NCBI RefSeq assembly: GCF_001613325.1
Contig: NZ_BDCD01000021.1
Span: 124,001 to 188,000 of the forward strand
Length of the DNA: 64,000 nt
Reading direction: 5' to 3'
From: Nocardia yamanashiensis NBRC 100130
Lineage (GTDB): Bacteria > Actinomycetota > Actinomycetes > Mycobacteriales > Mycobacteriaceae
The translations under genes were made by a program, and so were the position numbers. The notes below the pieces were generated by a model. It did no database searches. It was not told the origin of the DNA and saw only the letters and a program-made list of their open reading frames with translations. Shown here piece after piece: positions 25,986 through 34,241 of this stretch; the stretch's first letter is position 1, and the number at the start of each line of letters is the position of its first letter.

Positions 25986-28106
25986 CTACTGGGCCGGTAG
26001 CGGTTCCGGTTCGACGGGTGCGGGATCGGCTGGGGCCGGCGGTGCGGCCTCGGGCAGCGGCGCGGGAATCTCGGACCCGGCCGCGGGCGCGTTCTGCAGC
26101 GTGCCCGGGATGGGCGACCCGCCCGGCACCGTGACCGGATTGCTGCCGAAGTTCTTCAGCACGGTGGTGACGATCCCGGTGAGCCGGTTGAAAATCAGTG
26201 ACCCACGCTGGAAGTCGGCGCGCACACCGTCCTGCACCTGATATTCGTTGCTGGCCGGCAACCCCAGCATCCCGGTCCCCGCCCCCAGCTGCCGGAAGCG
26301 TTCCAGGATCTTCCCGACCACCGCGAACACCCGCCCGTCCGGCGTCGAATACACGTACCCGTTCACGAATTCGGCGTACTGCCCGCCGTCCTCGGTCGCG
26401 ATCGGCTCCGACTTCGCCTGTCCCAGTGGGCCGTTCGCCGCGCCCTGCTGATTCCAATACCCGGCCACCGGATTCCGCCCGACCATGTCCAGCAGCTTGC
26501 CGGTGAGATCGGCGAGCGTGGCCAGATCGGCTTCGGTGTCGTTCTGGGTCTGCGGCGCGGTGTGCTGATTCCCGGCCTGCTGTTCCGGTTTCGGCCGGGA
26601 CGGCGCCCGTGAACCGCCCTGCACCGTGCCGGCGGTCTTCTCGGCGATGGCGCGGATCTTGTCCATCAATTCGTAGGCGGCGTCACCGGGGCAGGAGGTA
26701 TTTCCGACGTCGCGGTGCGCGAAGATATTCGGCAGTTTGACCGCTTGTCCCAGTGCGTATTTCGTGTAATCGCTGCCTTCGGAATACATGGTGGTCGAAC
26801 CTTCGGGCTGGATTCCCGCGACCTTGGCGCGCCAGCCGATGAAATCACCCATGGCTTGCACGGCGATATCGGTCGGCGGTTCTTCCTCGTGATTGCCCAT
26901 GAATGCCACGCCCGCGGTATTGATATTGAATCCGCCCGCGTGCGCGCCTTCGACCGCGCGGTCCAGCCCGCCGTATCGGCCTTCGAAGATCTGCCCGTAT
27001 TTGTCGACCAGTGCGTTGTATCCGATATCGCACCAGCCCAAAGTCTTCGCGTGATACGAGTAGATGGCGCGCACGATGCCCGCCGATTCCGCCTTGGAGT
27101 AGTCATTGCGCCCGGCGGTGTGGTGCACGGTGATCGCATTCACCGCATCGTCGTAGGTGGGTTCCTCGCACCGCAGCGATTCGTCGGCGCCCCATTGCGC
27201 GCGCGTGATCACCTTCGGCCCGCCGCCCGGCAGCGCCGCCGCGACCTGGGTGAGGTTCTCGTCGATGGCCCCCCGGCCCGGATCGATCAGTACCGCGGCC
27301 AGTTTCTCCCAATTGATCTGCGCGGGATCGCCGGAATGGTCGGTGAGCGGCGCGGGTTCGGACACCGGCTTGCGGGTGGTGAGCACCTGCACGGCCTTGG
27401 TGCTGCCGACGTAGATCGGCTCGGTGCCGGTGCGTTTCGCGGCGACGCGCTGCCGTCCGTCCGCTTCGTCGGTGGAATACCAAGGGCTCCAAGTACCGTC
27501 GGCGCGTTGTGCGCGAATCTTGGAGCTGGTGCCCGCCAGATTGTCGGCGGTGAGTGCGACCATGCTGAACGGCGTGTCGCGGGTGAGTTCCTTGACCTGG
27601 GCGCCGACCTGGTCGATCAGGTCGCCGGGCACGGCGCCGGGCGCCAGTGCGGGAGTGTTCGGATCGCCTTCGAGCTGGGCTGCGGCCGGGGTTTCCGCCG
27701 GCGCTTCGGGTCCGGGTTCGGCGATGAATCCGGGGGATCCGCTGGGTTTCGAGACACCGCCGAGATTCGGTAGCGGTATCTCGCTGGGTAGTCGGACCCC
27801 GGACGGCACGGGTAGTCCGGCCGGAACCGGAATCGACCTGGGCAGCGGTAGTTTTCGCAGGTCCGACAGGCGGAGGTCGGGCAGGTTCAATCCGGTCAGC
27901 TGTCGCAGCGGCAGTACCACGTCCGGTGCGGAGGCCAGCGCCACCTCGGCCAGCTTGGCAGGTATAGCTGCCAGATTGCTCTGATCAGCGGGTTGAACTT
28001 CGGGGGAGTCGCTCAGCGCCAGGACCCCGAACGGTGCGGTAATGGCCAGTATGGTGACTACGGGGAGTACATACGAGTGTTTGGCTCTGCTGTACGGCAC
28101 GTGCAT
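25986..28106 (-). CDS. Secreted N-acetylmuramoyl-L-alanine amidase (PGRP) with LGFP repeats
   Basis: A 706-residue exported peptidoglycan hydrolase. A signal-anchor segment lies at about residues 12-32, then a Pro-rich linker and a domain with SSKIRAQRADGTWSPWYS. A PGRP/amidase_2 domain follows at about 295-490: RAQWGAD, ITVHHTAG (zinc His), GWCDIGYNALVDKYGQIFEGR, and FAHRDVGNTSCPGD (zinc His and catalytic region). Two LGFP-type repeats lie near 570-655 and a Pro/Ala-rich tail ends the protein. It should cut the bond between MurNAc and the stem peptide. From memory it matches Rv3811 of M. tuberculosis, also near glf. It diverges from a SpoIID/LytB gene 166 bases away. Confidence 0.9.
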   Translation of the reverse strand: MHVPYSRAKHSYVLPVVTILAITAPFGVLALSDSPEVQPADQSNLAAIPAKLAEVALASAPDVVLPLRQLTGLNLPDLRLSDLRKLPLPRSIPVPAGLPVPSGVRLPSEIPLPNLGGVSKPSGSPGFIAEPGPEAPAETPAAAQLEGDPNTPALAPGAVPGDLIDQVGAQVKELTRDTPFSMVALTADNLAGTSSKIRAQRADGTWSPWYSTDEADGRQRVAAKRTGTEPIYVGSTKAVQVLTTRKPVSEPAPLTDHSGDPAQINWEKLAAVLIDPGRGAIDENLTQVAAALPGGGPKVITRAQWGADESLRCEEPTYDDAVNAITVHHTAGRNDYSKAESAGIVRAIYSYHAKTLGWCDIGYNALVDKYGQIFEGRYGGLDRAVEGAHAGGFNINTAGVAFMGNHEEEPPTDIAVQAMGDFIGWRAKVAGIQPEGSTTMYSEGSDYTKYALGQAVKLPNIFAHRDVGNTSCPGDAAYELMDKIRAIAEKTAGTVQGGSRAPSRPKPEQQAGNQHTAPQTQNDTEADLATLADLTGKLLDMVGRNPVAGYWNQQGAANGPLGQAKSEPIATEDGGQYAEFVNGYVYSTPDGRVFAVVGKILERFRQLGAGTGMLGLPASNEYQVQDGVRADFQRGSLIFNRLTGIVTTVLKNFGSNPVTVPGGSPIPGTLQNAPAAGSEIPAPLPEAAPPAPADPAPVEPEPLPAQ

Positions 28107-28272
28107 CTCCCATTCCAGGTAAATCTGTCTAACGGCACCCGGCCTGCAAGGTTGCTTCCGAGCGTCTCAGCGATCACACTAGTCCCAACTGTCACAGTCC
28201 CTGAACGTATGGTTGAGGCTTAGCCTTGGGTAACTCGAATGTAGCCTCAGCTCCAAACAGAACGGGTATGAC
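28107..28272. promoter_or_regulatory. Divergent promoter region between the amidase and SpoIID genes
   Basis: This AT-richer gap holds both promoters. A TGAGGCT/AGCCTCA inverted repeat spans 28214-28249, with a GTAAC motif inside it, and a TGTCACAG motif lies near 28192. GTAAC and GTCACA half-sites resemble MtrA-type recognition sequences, which would suit a peptidoglycan hydrolase pair, but this is a guess. Confidence 0.3.
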
Positions 28273-29685
28273 ATGCCGAACGGGTACCTACACGCACGCC
28301 GCAGACGCCGTAGCCTGATCGCCCTGTCCGTCACCGTCGCCACCGCGGCCGGCGGTACCGCCGCCCTGCTCTGGGCTTGGCCCGACGGCTCCTTCACCTT
28401 CACCGCGGGTCCCGGTCACGGCCGCGGCATGAGCCAGACCGGCGCCTTCGACCGCTCGGTCGGCGGCGACACCGCCGACACCATCCTGGCCCACTACTAC
28501 CCCGGCGCCGAGCTGGCCGACATCGGCCCCACCACGGTCCGCGTCCGCCTGCAAGCCCAGGACGACAGCACTCTGGACGTGATCTCCGAATCCGTCTTCT
28601 TCGTCGCCGGCCGCCGCGTCATCCCCGGCCAGGCGGCGGTGCTGACCCCCACCCCTACCGGCGCCGACGTGCGCATCACGCAGGGCTGCGACGGCGAAAC
28701 CCTGTGGGAGGGCAGCACCGACGACCCGTGGGCCTACCCATCGATGGAAGGCACGAATCGCCCCGCCGCCGAACACCTTCAGCTGTGCGGCGGCAGCGCC
28801 TACCGCGGCGTCCTCGGCGTAGCTCTCGAAAACGGCAAGTACCGCACCGTCAACGACGTCGACGTGGACGACTACCTCATGGGCGTGGTCCCCGCCGAAA
28901 TGGTCCCCAACTGGGCCGACCAGGGCGGCTCGGAAGCCCTACGCGCCCAAGCCATCGCGGCCCGCTCCTACGCCCTCGCCGAACACCGCTACGCCTACGC
29001 CGAAACCTGCGACACCACCGACTGCCAGATGTACCCCGGCACCGACAAAGAGGACACCCGCACCACCGACGCCGTCCTCGCCACCTCCGGTCGCGTCCTC
29101 TCCCGCGACAACCACGTCCTGCGCGCCGAGTATTCAGCCTCCCCCGACGGCGGCACCCCCGCGGAAAACCTCGAAATAGGCCCCGCCCTATCCGATTTCC
29201 CCGCCGCCCAACCCGCCCTCCCGTCCTTCCCTCTCTTCCCGGACCTGCTGAATCCGAACCCCTCCGAACCATCGGAATCGGATCCGACCGCCCCCACTTA
29301 CTCGGATCCCACTTACTCCGACCCCACCTACACCGACCCCACCTATTCCGATCAAACCTATCCGGACCAGACAGACTCTTACGGCGTAACCCCCACGCCC
29401 CCTATCGAATCCAACACCCCCACCGAAATTCGCCCCCACCAAAATCCAGGAACCCGAGTCCGCAATCCCCTCCCGCCCTCCGGTTCCACCGGCCTCCCCG
29501 CCGGCCCCACCACCCTGCGCCTCCTGGCGAACTCACACCGATTCACCGACCCCACCCCCGAAACCACCGCCAAACCACCCTTCCCCAACACCATCGCCCC
29601 CAGCACCGCCTCCACCCCCACCCCACCATCCGCACCCCAGCACCCAGCATTCACCACCTCCGCACCGGCCACCTCATTTCCCTGA
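28273..29685 (+). CDS. SpoIID/LytB-domain protein, probable secreted lytic transglycosylase
   Basis: A 470-residue exported protein. A basic N-terminus and one hydrophobic segment (about residues 14-36) are followed by GPGHGRGMSQTGAF and a SpoIID domain to about residue 300. The catalytic region reads DYLMGVVPAEMVPNWADQGG followed by EALRAQAIAARSYAL; the Glu of PAEM matches the catalytic acid of SpoIID. SpoIID cleaves glycan strands already stripped of peptides. The last 150 residues are Pro/Ser/Thr-rich, with a run of PTYSD-type pentapeptides, and look disordered or wall-spanning. ATG 28273 was chosen for its signal sequence. It diverges from the amidase gene. Confidence 0.87.
   Translation: MPNGYLHARRRRRSLIALSVTVATAAGGTAALLWAWPDGSFTFTAGPGHGRGMSQTGAFDRSVGGDTADTILAHYYPGAELADIGPTTVRVRLQAQDDSTLDVISESVFFVAGRRVIPGQAAVLTPTPTGADVRITQGCDGETLWEGSTDDPWAYPSMEGTNRPAAEHLQLCGGSAYRGVLGVALENGKYRTVNDVDVDDYLMGVVPAEMVPNWADQGGSEALRAQAIAARSYALAEHRYAYAETCDTTDCQMYPGTDKEDTRTTDAVLATSGRVLSRDNHVLRAEYSASPDGGTPAENLEIGPALSDFPAAQPALPSFPLFPDLLNPNPSEPSESDPTAPTYSDPTYSDPTYTDPTYSDQTYPDQTDSYGVTPTPPIESNTPTEIRPHQNPGTRVRNPLPPSGSTGLPAGPTTLRLLANSHRFTDPTPETTAKPPFPNTIAPSTASTPTPPSAPQHPAFTTSAPATSFP
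29293..29367 (+). repeat. Five 15-base coding repeats (PTYSD pentapeptides)
   Basis: Five tandem 15-base units encode PTYSD, PTYSD, PTYTD, PTYSD and QTYPD in the C-terminal tail of the SpoIID-type protein. Units differ at synonymous sites, so the array is not brand new. Copy number may vary between strains. Confidence 0.8.
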
Positions 29686-29865
29686 TTCAACTGCTGAAGT
29701 AGAGGTTTCAAGCCCCGGCGTGCAGCGGCAGCCCACCCGTGCCGCACGGCCCCCCCTTCGGTGTCGAAACCTTCACAAACGGTCGGATAAACGCGTCGGC
29801 TGCGCTCGAATTCGCCTGCTGGACGGTACGGTGATGCGGTTCGATCGTGGAGGAGACGCGCATCC

Positions 29866-31395
29866 ATGGGATTTCGGCCCCGCCGCCCGCAATACGCTGC
29901 CGAAACCTCGGCCGCCCTCGGCATTTCCGGCGTTCTGCTGCTCGGAGCGACTCTGCTGCCCGCGTCGCCCGCCACGGCGGCCCCCACGCACCCCTGGGCG
30001 CCCGCGCCGGTGAACAGTTGCGGCGAAACGGGGCTCGACCCGCTGGCCCGGCAATCCAATCCGGCGTCGCCGCAACCGCAATCGGCGCCGACCATCCCGA
30101 TTCCGGTGCCACAGGTGGTAACCGTTCAGACTCCGGGGCCGAAGCAGGACAACACCCGCATCGAATCGGCTGCCCTGCCGGAGAACCCGTGTGCCAATCC
30201 CTGCCCCGAAGTCCGCGATTCCGCCACCGCATCGCCGGTAGTTCCCGGCGGCGGCAGCCTGACGCTGCCCGAACTGAAACTCGAATCCGAGCCCATCCCG
30301 ATCGTGGTGCCCGGCGGTGAAACACCTGAACCGCAGCCCGCCCCCATCGCGGATCCACAGCCCGCCGCGCCCGCACCGCTTGCCCCGGCCCCCGCACCGT
30401 CCCAACTGGATTCGCTGCGCCTGGTCAACCAGATAACCGGCCCCGGCTCCACCAACCGCACCGATATGCGCTGGTCGGTGGACGGCACCGACCTCGGGCT
30501 CATGTGGGAATCCGCACCCGGTCAGATAGCCGTCGTCTTCGGCGACACCTTCGGCAAAGGCTGGAAACCCGGCGGCGCCGGCACCGATCAACAGGACTGG
30601 CGCAGCAACGTCATCGCCTACAGCACCGACCGCGACCTCACCGACGGCCTCACCCTCGATGATTTCGCCCAGGACCGCCGCTGCCACGCCGCCGAAATCC
30701 TGAACAGCCGCAAAATCAAGAACTTCGAGCAGACCACCATCCCCACTTCCGGCTTCGCCGTTGGCTCCCGCCAATACCTCACCTACATGTCCATCAACCA
30801 CTGGAGCCGCATTCCCGGCATGTGGTGGACCAACCATGGCGGCATCGCCTACTCCGACGACGCCGGTCGCACCTGGACCAAATCCCAATGGGCCCAATGG
30901 GACAACCTCTTCGGTCTCGGCCGCTTCCAGGTAGCCACCATGGTCCCGCAAGGCGACTACGTCTACATGTTCGGCACCCCCAACGGCCGCATCGGCGTAA
31001 TCGGCCTGGCCCGAGTCCCTTCCACCCAGGTCCTCAACAAATCCGCCTACCAATACTGGATAGATGGCACCTGGGTCGCCGCCGACGCCACCAATGAATT
31101 CCACGCCACCCCACTGGTTTCCGGCACCGCCAGCGAACTCTCCATCCGCTACGACGCCGACTCCTCCCGGTGGCAAATGGTCTATCTCGACACCACCCGA
31201 GGCCAATTCCTCCTCCGCACTGCCACCGAACCCCAAGGCGCCTGGTCGGATCCCACCCCGCTCCTGAACACCGACGACTACCCGACGGCCTACGGTGGCT
31301 TCCTCCACCCCTGGTCCACCAGCAAAGACCTGTACTTCACCATGTCCGCCTGGAACAGCTACAACGTCTACCTGATGCACGCAACGTTGAAGTGA
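29866..31395 (+). CDS. Secreted DUF4185 protein (GH183-type candidate endo-D-arabinanase)
   Basis: A 509-residue exported protein. The signal peptide (about residues 1-38, ending ASPATAA) is followed by a Pro-rich linker to about residue 185 and then a DUF4185 beta-propeller domain. Seen in it are DMRWSVDGTDLGLMW, VVFGDTFGKGW, LTYMSINHW, WWTNHGGIAYSDDAG, and YGGFLHPWS near the end. From established knowledge, DUF4185 proteins include endo-D-arabinanases (family GH183) acting on mycobacterial arabinan. Whether this copy is active is not shown. ATG 29866 follows GGAGGAGACGC. It lies in the same window as the arabinogalactan genes. Confidence 0.83.
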   Translation: MGFRPRRPQYAAETSAALGISGVLLLGATLLPASPATAAPTHPWAPAPVNSCGETGLDPLARQSNPASPQPQSAPTIPIPVPQVVTVQTPGPKQDNTRIESAALPENPCANPCPEVRDSATASPVVPGGGSLTLPELKLESEPIPIVVPGGETPEPQPAPIADPQPAAPAPLAPAPAPSQLDSLRLVNQITGPGSTNRTDMRWSVDGTDLGLMWESAPGQIAVVFGDTFGKGWKPGGAGTDQQDWRSNVIAYSTDRDLTDGLTLDDFAQDRRCHAAEILNSRKIKNFEQTTIPTSGFAVGSRQYLTYMSINHWSRIPGMWWTNHGGIAYSDDAGRTWTKSQWAQWDNLFGLGRFQVATMVPQGDYVYMFGTPNGRIGVIGLARVPSTQVLNKSAYQYWIDGTWVAADATNEFHATPLVSGTASELSIRYDADSSRWQMVYLDTTRGQFLLRTATEPQGAWSDPTPLLNTDDYPTAYGGFLHPWSTSKDLYFTMSAWNSYNVYLMHATLK

Positions 31396-31407
31396 GACTC
31401 TCCAACA

Positions 31408-31462
31408 CCTTCACGACAACCGATCTGTGGTGCGGCGTGGCATCGACGGAGCCGTGAAGGTG
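31408..31462. repeat. Long-loop inverted repeat between convergent genes
   Basis: CACCTTCACG (31408-31417) and CGTGAAGGTG (31453-31462) are perfect 10-bp arms 35 bases apart, in the 82-base gap between the DUF4185 gene and a small convergent gene. Possible weak terminator or protein-binding site. Confidence 0.35.
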
Positions 31463-31477
31463 CCAGGCGCGCCTCTT

Positions 31478-31687
31478 TCAGCAGTGCAACTTCACGAAGG
31501 GGCAGGTGATCGCGTCCAACAGGGATTGCATGGCGGATGCGCTGCCGGACGCCGAGCCGGAGTCGGCAGTGGTTGCCACGGGGGCGGGGGATACGCCCGC
31601 GCCGGCGGGGGTGGCCGCGCCCACGGCGACAGCGGACATGAGGACGGCGCTGGTCAGCACGGTGCGGACGGTGTTGCGGAAAGTCAC
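31478..31687 (-). CDS. Small secreted protein of unknown function
   Basis: A 69-residue precursor. GTG 31687 follows CAGGAG with 9 bases of spacing. The hydrophobic segment (TVLTSAVLMSAVAVGAA) ends in an Ala-x-Ala-type site near PAGAG, leaving a mature peptide of roughly 40 residues. It ends ITCPFVKLHC, with two Cys that could pair. No family recognised; short exported proteins of this form are common in Nocardia. Its strong ribosome-binding site and signal peptide argue that it is real. Confidence 0.6.
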   Translation of the reverse strand: MTFRNTVRTVLTSAVLMSAVAVGAATPAGAGVSPAPVATTADSGSASGSASAMQSLLDAITCPFVKLHC

Positions 31688-31837
31688 TGGGTGTACTCCT
31701 GATTGATCTCGGGCCGGAGGCCCTCGGCGAAACACTATGCATCAGTAGCCACGTCAGGCCGATATCAGGTCGGCATCAGCCGAACCCGTGAAAGTACTCC
31801 TCACCAACCGGAACACACCGCGTCAAGGAGTACCGAA

Positions 31838-32476
31838 ATGCTGAAGTTCGACACCCAGTCCCCGATCACCGCCACCGTCGAGGTCGCCGCCGCCGAGGTC
31901 ACCGTCATCGCCACCGACCGCACCGACGCCATCGTCCACATCCGCCCCGCCGACCCCGCCAAGAAGGCCGACGTCCGCGCCGCCGAACAAACCCAGGTCG
32001 ATTTCACCGCCGGCGTCCTGACCGTGCAGACCCCGAAGACCTGGCGCACCAAGACCGCCTTCGGTGGCACCCCCTCGATCCAGGTAACCCTCGAGATCCC
32101 GACCGCCTCCACCCTGAACGCCACCGCCGCCGTCGGCCGCCTGATCGCCCTGGGCCCCATCGGTGAATCCGACCTCCAGATCTCCGCCGGCGACATCCAC
32201 GTAGAACGCCCCCTCGGCTCCGTCAAAGCCAAAACCGCCAAGGGCGACATCCGCATCGCCGAGGCATCCCGCGGCATCCTGACCCTGGAAACCTCCACCG
32301 GCGAAATCGAAGTCGGCATCCGCCCGGGCAGCCTGGCCCGCGTCGAAACCAACGCCGCCAACGGCACCGTGCACAACCAGATGGCCCCCACCGACCCGCA
32401 ATCCGGCGACATCGTGCAGGTCAACGCCCACAACGCCTTCGGCAACATCGTCATCGGGCATGTGGTTGCCGTCTAG
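31838..32476 (+). CDS. DUF4097-family beta-helix/adhesin-like protein
   Basis: A 212-residue cytoplasmic-looking protein with no signal peptide. Repeated beta-strand units (GDIHVERPLGSVKAKTAKGD, then GILTLETSTGEIEVGI) form the DUF4097 pattern, a right-handed beta-helix-like fold of unknown function often annotated as a putative adhesin. ATG 31838 follows AAGGAGTACCGA, a strong ribosome-binding site. It stands alone between a convergent and a divergent gap. In other bacteria members occur with membrane-stress regulators, but no such partner lies here. Confidence 0.75.
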   Translation: MLKFDTQSPITATVEVAAAEVTVIATDRTDAIVHIRPADPAKKADVRAAEQTQVDFTAGVLTVQTPKTWRTKTAFGGTPSIQVTLEIPTASTLNATAAVGRLIALGPIGESDLQISAGDIHVERPLGSVKAKTAKGDIRIAEASRGILTLETSTGEIEVGIRPGSLARVETNAANGTVHNQMAPTDPQSGDIVQVNAHNAFGNIVIGHVVAV

Positions 32477-32498
32477 CTCAGAGTTCTCGCGGTCCGTC

Positions 32499-32726
32499 TC
32501 ACCAGCGCGGCCTGCTGTAGTCGGGGCTGTCGGGGCTCGGGAAATAGAAAGGCACTTCGAACCTTTCGGCGAGGGCTCGACCGGCGGCCGCGGCTTCCCG
32601 GCCTTGTGGATCGGCGAGTTCATCGCGCAGCAGCACAAGTGCTTGAATCCAAAGTTCGCTGCGAGGGTTCGCGGCGCTGATTCGGAGCAAGTAGCGGACC
32701 GGTATTCCTAGCATTCGGGTATGCAC
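32499..32726 (-). CDS. Small hypothetical protein
   Basis: A 75-residue reading frame without signal or membrane segments. It contains YLLRISAANPRSELWIQALVLL-like helical sequence and ends in a Pro/Asp-rich PSPDSPDYSRPRW. No ribosome-binding site stands out, and its 5' end overlaps the divergent gene starting at 32721. Its composition and lack of a competing frame make it plausible but unproven. ATG 32714 is an alternative start. Confidence 0.35.
   Translation of the reverse strand: MHTRMLGIPVRYLLRISAANPRSELWIQALVLLRDELADPQGREAAAAGRALAERFEVPFYFPSPDSPDYSRPRW
32709..32714 (+). promoter_or_regulatory. -10 element TAGCAT upstream of the 32721 gene
   Basis: TAGCAT (TANNNT class) ends 6 bases before ATG 32721 with no ribosome-binding site, predicting a leaderless mRNA. 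Confidence 0.45.
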
Positions 32727-33620
32727 GTGGATGTAGAGATGGCAGGGCGGATCGCCGCGGTGGCCTCCGAGTTCGAGTGGCGCTGGGGTGAAGCGGATCT
32801 GGCGGAATTCCTGACGGCGATCGGGTGGCAGGTGCGCGAAGCGGGGCCACGGTGGGCACGATTGTCGGCGAGCGGTTCGGCCGACGGCGCCGGTGGGATA
32901 GCTTCGTTCGGGCGGGTGCCGAGCCGGGACTCGGACATCCGGCTGGAGTACCTGTCGTTTCCGCTTGTGGATCTCACCTGCGACGATGATGTGCGAGTGG
33001 ACGAGTTGCGGGGGCGGATCGTCGCACGGATCGAGAGGGAACTGGGCGAGCGGGAGGGGCTGTCGATCTGGGGCGTGACAGAGTGCGTGTGGAGCCGGAA
33101 GCTAGTTGACATCCGGCTGGCGATGGATGACCGTTCGATCGCGCTCGATCTGATAGACCCGGGCCATGTCGTGCACGCCGATTGCCATGTCGCAGTGCCG
33201 GACTGGGCGCAGCTGTCTTCGGCGCTGCCGTCTGTGCTGCTCGACCTGAACTACGACGAATTCCTGATACTCAGGACCACCGGCGGTCGATTCGCGCACT
33301 TCAGCAGGAGTGGGACGTTGAATTGCGAAGTCGCATCGAATCTTTCGCTGAGTCCGGAGTTCGAGCTGTCGGCAGAGGATGAACGTCGGTTGATCGAACG
33401 GGGTTGGCAGGAGCCCGACGACATCCGGGACTGGGGCTACGAAATCGATGTGCCGATCTCGGCGGACGAGCTGGCCACCGTGGTCGCGGACGTGAAGCAC
33501 GCCCTGCACGACGTGATGGGTGTGGCGAGCCCCGCGGAGCTACGGATCGTGGCCGGGAGGTCCGACGAAGGACCTCACCGGTGCGATCTGCGAGCACTCT
33601 CGAACCCTGGCCGCGTCTAG
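32721..33620 (+). CDS. Hypothetical two-part protein (DUF6301-like N-terminus, suspected)
   Basis: A 299-residue soluble acidic protein. The first 140 residues (FEWRWGEADLAEFLTAIGW, then DDRSIALDLIDPGHVVHAD) resemble, from memory, the DUF6301 proteins of actinobacteria. The second part (DYDEFLILRTTGG-like, then LSPEFELSAEDERRLIERGWQEP) looks like the TY-Chap-type chaperone domains found near polymorphic toxins. Both assignments are uncertain. Base composition is slightly less GC-rich than the flanking genes. It looks leaderless (TAGCAT 6 bases upstream) and its stop overlaps that of the next, convergent, gene. Confidence 0.65.
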   Translation: MHVDVEMAGRIAAVASEFEWRWGEADLAEFLTAIGWQVREAGPRWARLSASGSADGAGGIASFGRVPSRDSDIRLEYLSFPLVDLTCDDDVRVDELRGRIVARIERELGEREGLSIWGVTECVWSRKLVDIRLAMDDRSIALDLIDPGHVVHADCHVAVPDWAQLSSALPSVLLDLNYDEFLILRTTGGRFAHFSRSGTLNCEVASNLSLSPEFELSAEDERRLIERGWQEPDDIRDWGYEIDVPISADELATVVADVKHALHDVMGVASPAELRIVAGRSDEGPHRCDLRALSNPGRV

Positions 33621-34201
33621 ATGGTGAAGAACCCGGCCAGACCGTAACCCGGGCGAGCAGCCGCCACCCGCGCCCACTCGAGCGCGATATCGACCCATTC
33701 CCGCAGGGCGCCATCGAGTCCGGCATACACCCCTGCGCTCATCGCGTCCGACGCCATCGCGGCGCGGACGCAGTCGTCATGCGACCATTCCCCGTATCCA
33801 CCATCGAAAATCCAGGGCAGCGGGGTCGCCGGTCCATCCTCGAAAGCCGTCAACCCGATGTCATGGATACCGAGTCGGTATAGGGCGTCGTCGACTTCGC
33901 TCAGCCAATCCCGGTGGTAGGGGCCATGGGCGCTTTCCCAGCTCGCGTAATACCCACAGATGTTCTGATAGGCCGCCGCATAGCAATGCCCGTGGCCGTC
34001 CCGGTACGGCCCGCCATCGATGACCGCTCGCAGGGATTCGCGCGCGGTCGGGTCCGCCGAGCTGCCTGCTTCCTTGTCGCTGCGATCGAAGTCGGCGCCG
34101 AACCAGACCTCGATGCGGCGCCGAAGCAAATCGTCACCGGAACCGACAGCGCCCCTGACTTTTTCGAGGTCGACCAGGTACACGCCGACGATACGTCCCA
34201 T
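33617..34201 (-). CDS. Hypothetical protein (DUF7691-like, suspected)
   Basis: A 194-residue soluble protein. It begins MGRIVGVYLVDLEKV and contains CYAAAYQNICGYYASWESAH and FEDGPATPLPWIFDGGYGEW. From memory this resembles small actinobacterial proteins annotated DUF7691; function unknown. ATG 34201 was preferred over 34213 because a TATGGT -10 element ends 7 bases upstream, which makes the 34201 codon the natural leaderless start. It converges on the 32721 gene with overlapping stop codons (CTAG). Confidence 0.62.
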   Translation of the reverse strand: MGRIVGVYLVDLEKVRGAVGSGDDLLRRRIEVWFGADFDRSDKEAGSSADPTARESLRAVIDGGPYRDGHGHCYAAAYQNICGYYASWESAHGPYHRDWLSEVDDALYRLGIHDIGLTAFEDGPATPLPWIFDGGYGEWSHDDCVRAAMASDAMSAGVYAGLDGALREWVDIALEWARVAAARPGYGLAGFFTI

Positions 34202-34208
34202 GGCCGAC

Positions 34209-34214
34209 ACCATA
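34209..34214 (-). promoter_or_regulatory. -10 element TATGGT of the 33617-34201 gene
   Basis: On the minus strand TATGGT ends 7 bases before ATG 34201 and overlaps the alternative upstream start, supporting a leaderless transcript. Confidence 0.45.
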
Positions 34215-34241
34215 ACGGTCGGTCGTGACCGGCAATCGGGC

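Noticed and set aside
29293..29367. Tandem 15-base repeats considered as a CRISPR-like or VNTR array
   Set aside because: They have no spacers and lie in frame inside a gene with synonymous variation, so they are protein-coding repeats.
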